A stretch of 7,895 nucleotides of DNA from an uncultured Spongiibacteraceae bacterium. Its GTDB lineage: Bacteria > Pseudomonadota > Gammaproteobacteria > Pseudomonadales > Dasaniaceae. The notes under the pieces were generated by a model, which was given only the letters and a program-made list of their open reading frames with translations, was not told the origin of the DNA and did not search any database. Each line of letters opens with the position of its first letter. Positions within the stretch are counted from its first letter, which is position 1. The stretch covers positions 1-7,895 of the forward strand of contig CALBVI010000483.1 in NCBI GenBank assembly GCA_937969395.1. Reading direction: 5' to 3'. A program made the position numbers and the translations under genes. Shown one piece after another: positions 7,482 through 7,895 of the stretch.

Positions 7482-7895
7482 ATGTTTTGGAATTATTTAA
7501 AAATAGCTTTGCGTAATTTACGGAAAAATAAATTGTTTTCCGTCATTAGTATCTTGGGTTTAACCATAGGTATGACAATTTTTGTATTTGGCGATTTGGT
7601 TGTTGAATATGAAGGTAGTCATGATCTGTTTTTTAAAAGCAGTGACCGAATCTATACCGTCGGTACTATGGAAGCGGCAGTGACAGGGAGCCCAACTTCT
7701 TATATGAATAGCTCATATTCTGCGTTGGGCCCGATTATAGATTCTGAATTGTCAGATGTAGATGCGGTCGTACGGACTTGGCGTGAGGAATTGTTACTGG
7801 CGACGCAAGATTATGGTTCTTATGAAAATATTTTATTTGTCGACGCCGATTTTTTAACCGTTTTTGATTTTACTTATCTGCAAGGCGATAACAAC
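7482..7895 (+). CDS. ABC transporter permease P3, N-terminal part
   Basis: An open frame of 138 codons from ATG 7482 runs off the right edge. It opens MFWNYLKIALRNLRKNKLF, nearly the same as P1 and P2, followed by a first membrane segment (about 19-41) and the start of a MacB-like periplasmic core. Later stretches resemble P1 closely: GPIIDSEL, QDYGSYENILFVD, FLTVFDFTYLQGD. By hand count identity is about 56% to P1 over the visible part, higher than P1 to P2 (about 46%). It begins only 10 bases after the P2 stop with AAGGA overlapping that stop, so P2 and P3 are almost certainly co-transcribed. No ATPase gene separates them. The FtsX coupling motifs and later membrane segments lie outside the window, so completeness cannot be judged. 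Confidence 0.94.
   Translation, partial: MFWNYLKIALRNLRKNKLFSVISILGLTIGMTIFVFGDLVVEYEGSHDLFFKSSDRIYTVGTMEAAVTGSPTSYMNSSYSALGPIIDSELSDVDAVVRTWREELLLATQDYGSYENILFVDADFLTVFDFTYLQGDNN

Overview
The window looks like a Gram-negative chromosome segment of moderate to low GC. A periplasmic adaptor beside ABC transporter parts implies a periplasm. The protein style (an adaptor, a separate LolD/MacB-type ATPase and roughly 810-residue permeases opening NYLKIALRNLRKN) suggests a gammaproteobacterium. That placement is inference from general resemblance, not from a search.

Layout, all on the + strand. Positions 2-490 hold the C-terminal part of an HlyD/MacA-type periplasmic adaptor. A 234-base gap follows, carrying a long imperfect inverted repeat (532-683). 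Next come a complete ABC ATPase (725-1405) and, 28 bases on, a large FtsX/MacB-type permease P1 (1434-3866). A strong stem-loop (3873-3907) lies just past the P1 stop. It is followed by an AT-richer gene for a CPBP-family intramembrane protease (3982-4728). The stretch 4729-5029 has no intact gene but carries the relic of a second copy of the ATPase gene (4845-5004), which has lost 521 bases from its middle. Permease P2 (5030-7471) and, 10 bases further, permease P3 (7482 to the window edge, open) complete the array.

How the parts fit: adaptor, ATPase and permease make a MacA/MacB-like or LolCDE-like export or mechanotransmission machine, with the ATPase in the cytoplasm, the permease in the inner membrane and the adaptor in the periplasm. 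Only one intact ATPase is visible for at least three permeases, and the relic marks the place where P2 once had its own. The simplest reading is an expanded array of paralogous permeases that now share one ATPase, interrupted by a membrane protease. The substrate cannot be read from the sequence. No outer-membrane channel, regulator, precursor peptide, tRNA, rRNA, CRISPR array or transposase gene is visible. The main points of interest are the ATPase relic, whose surviving 3' part is far closer to the intact gene than the neighbouring permeases are to one another, and the CPBP protease inside the permease array.
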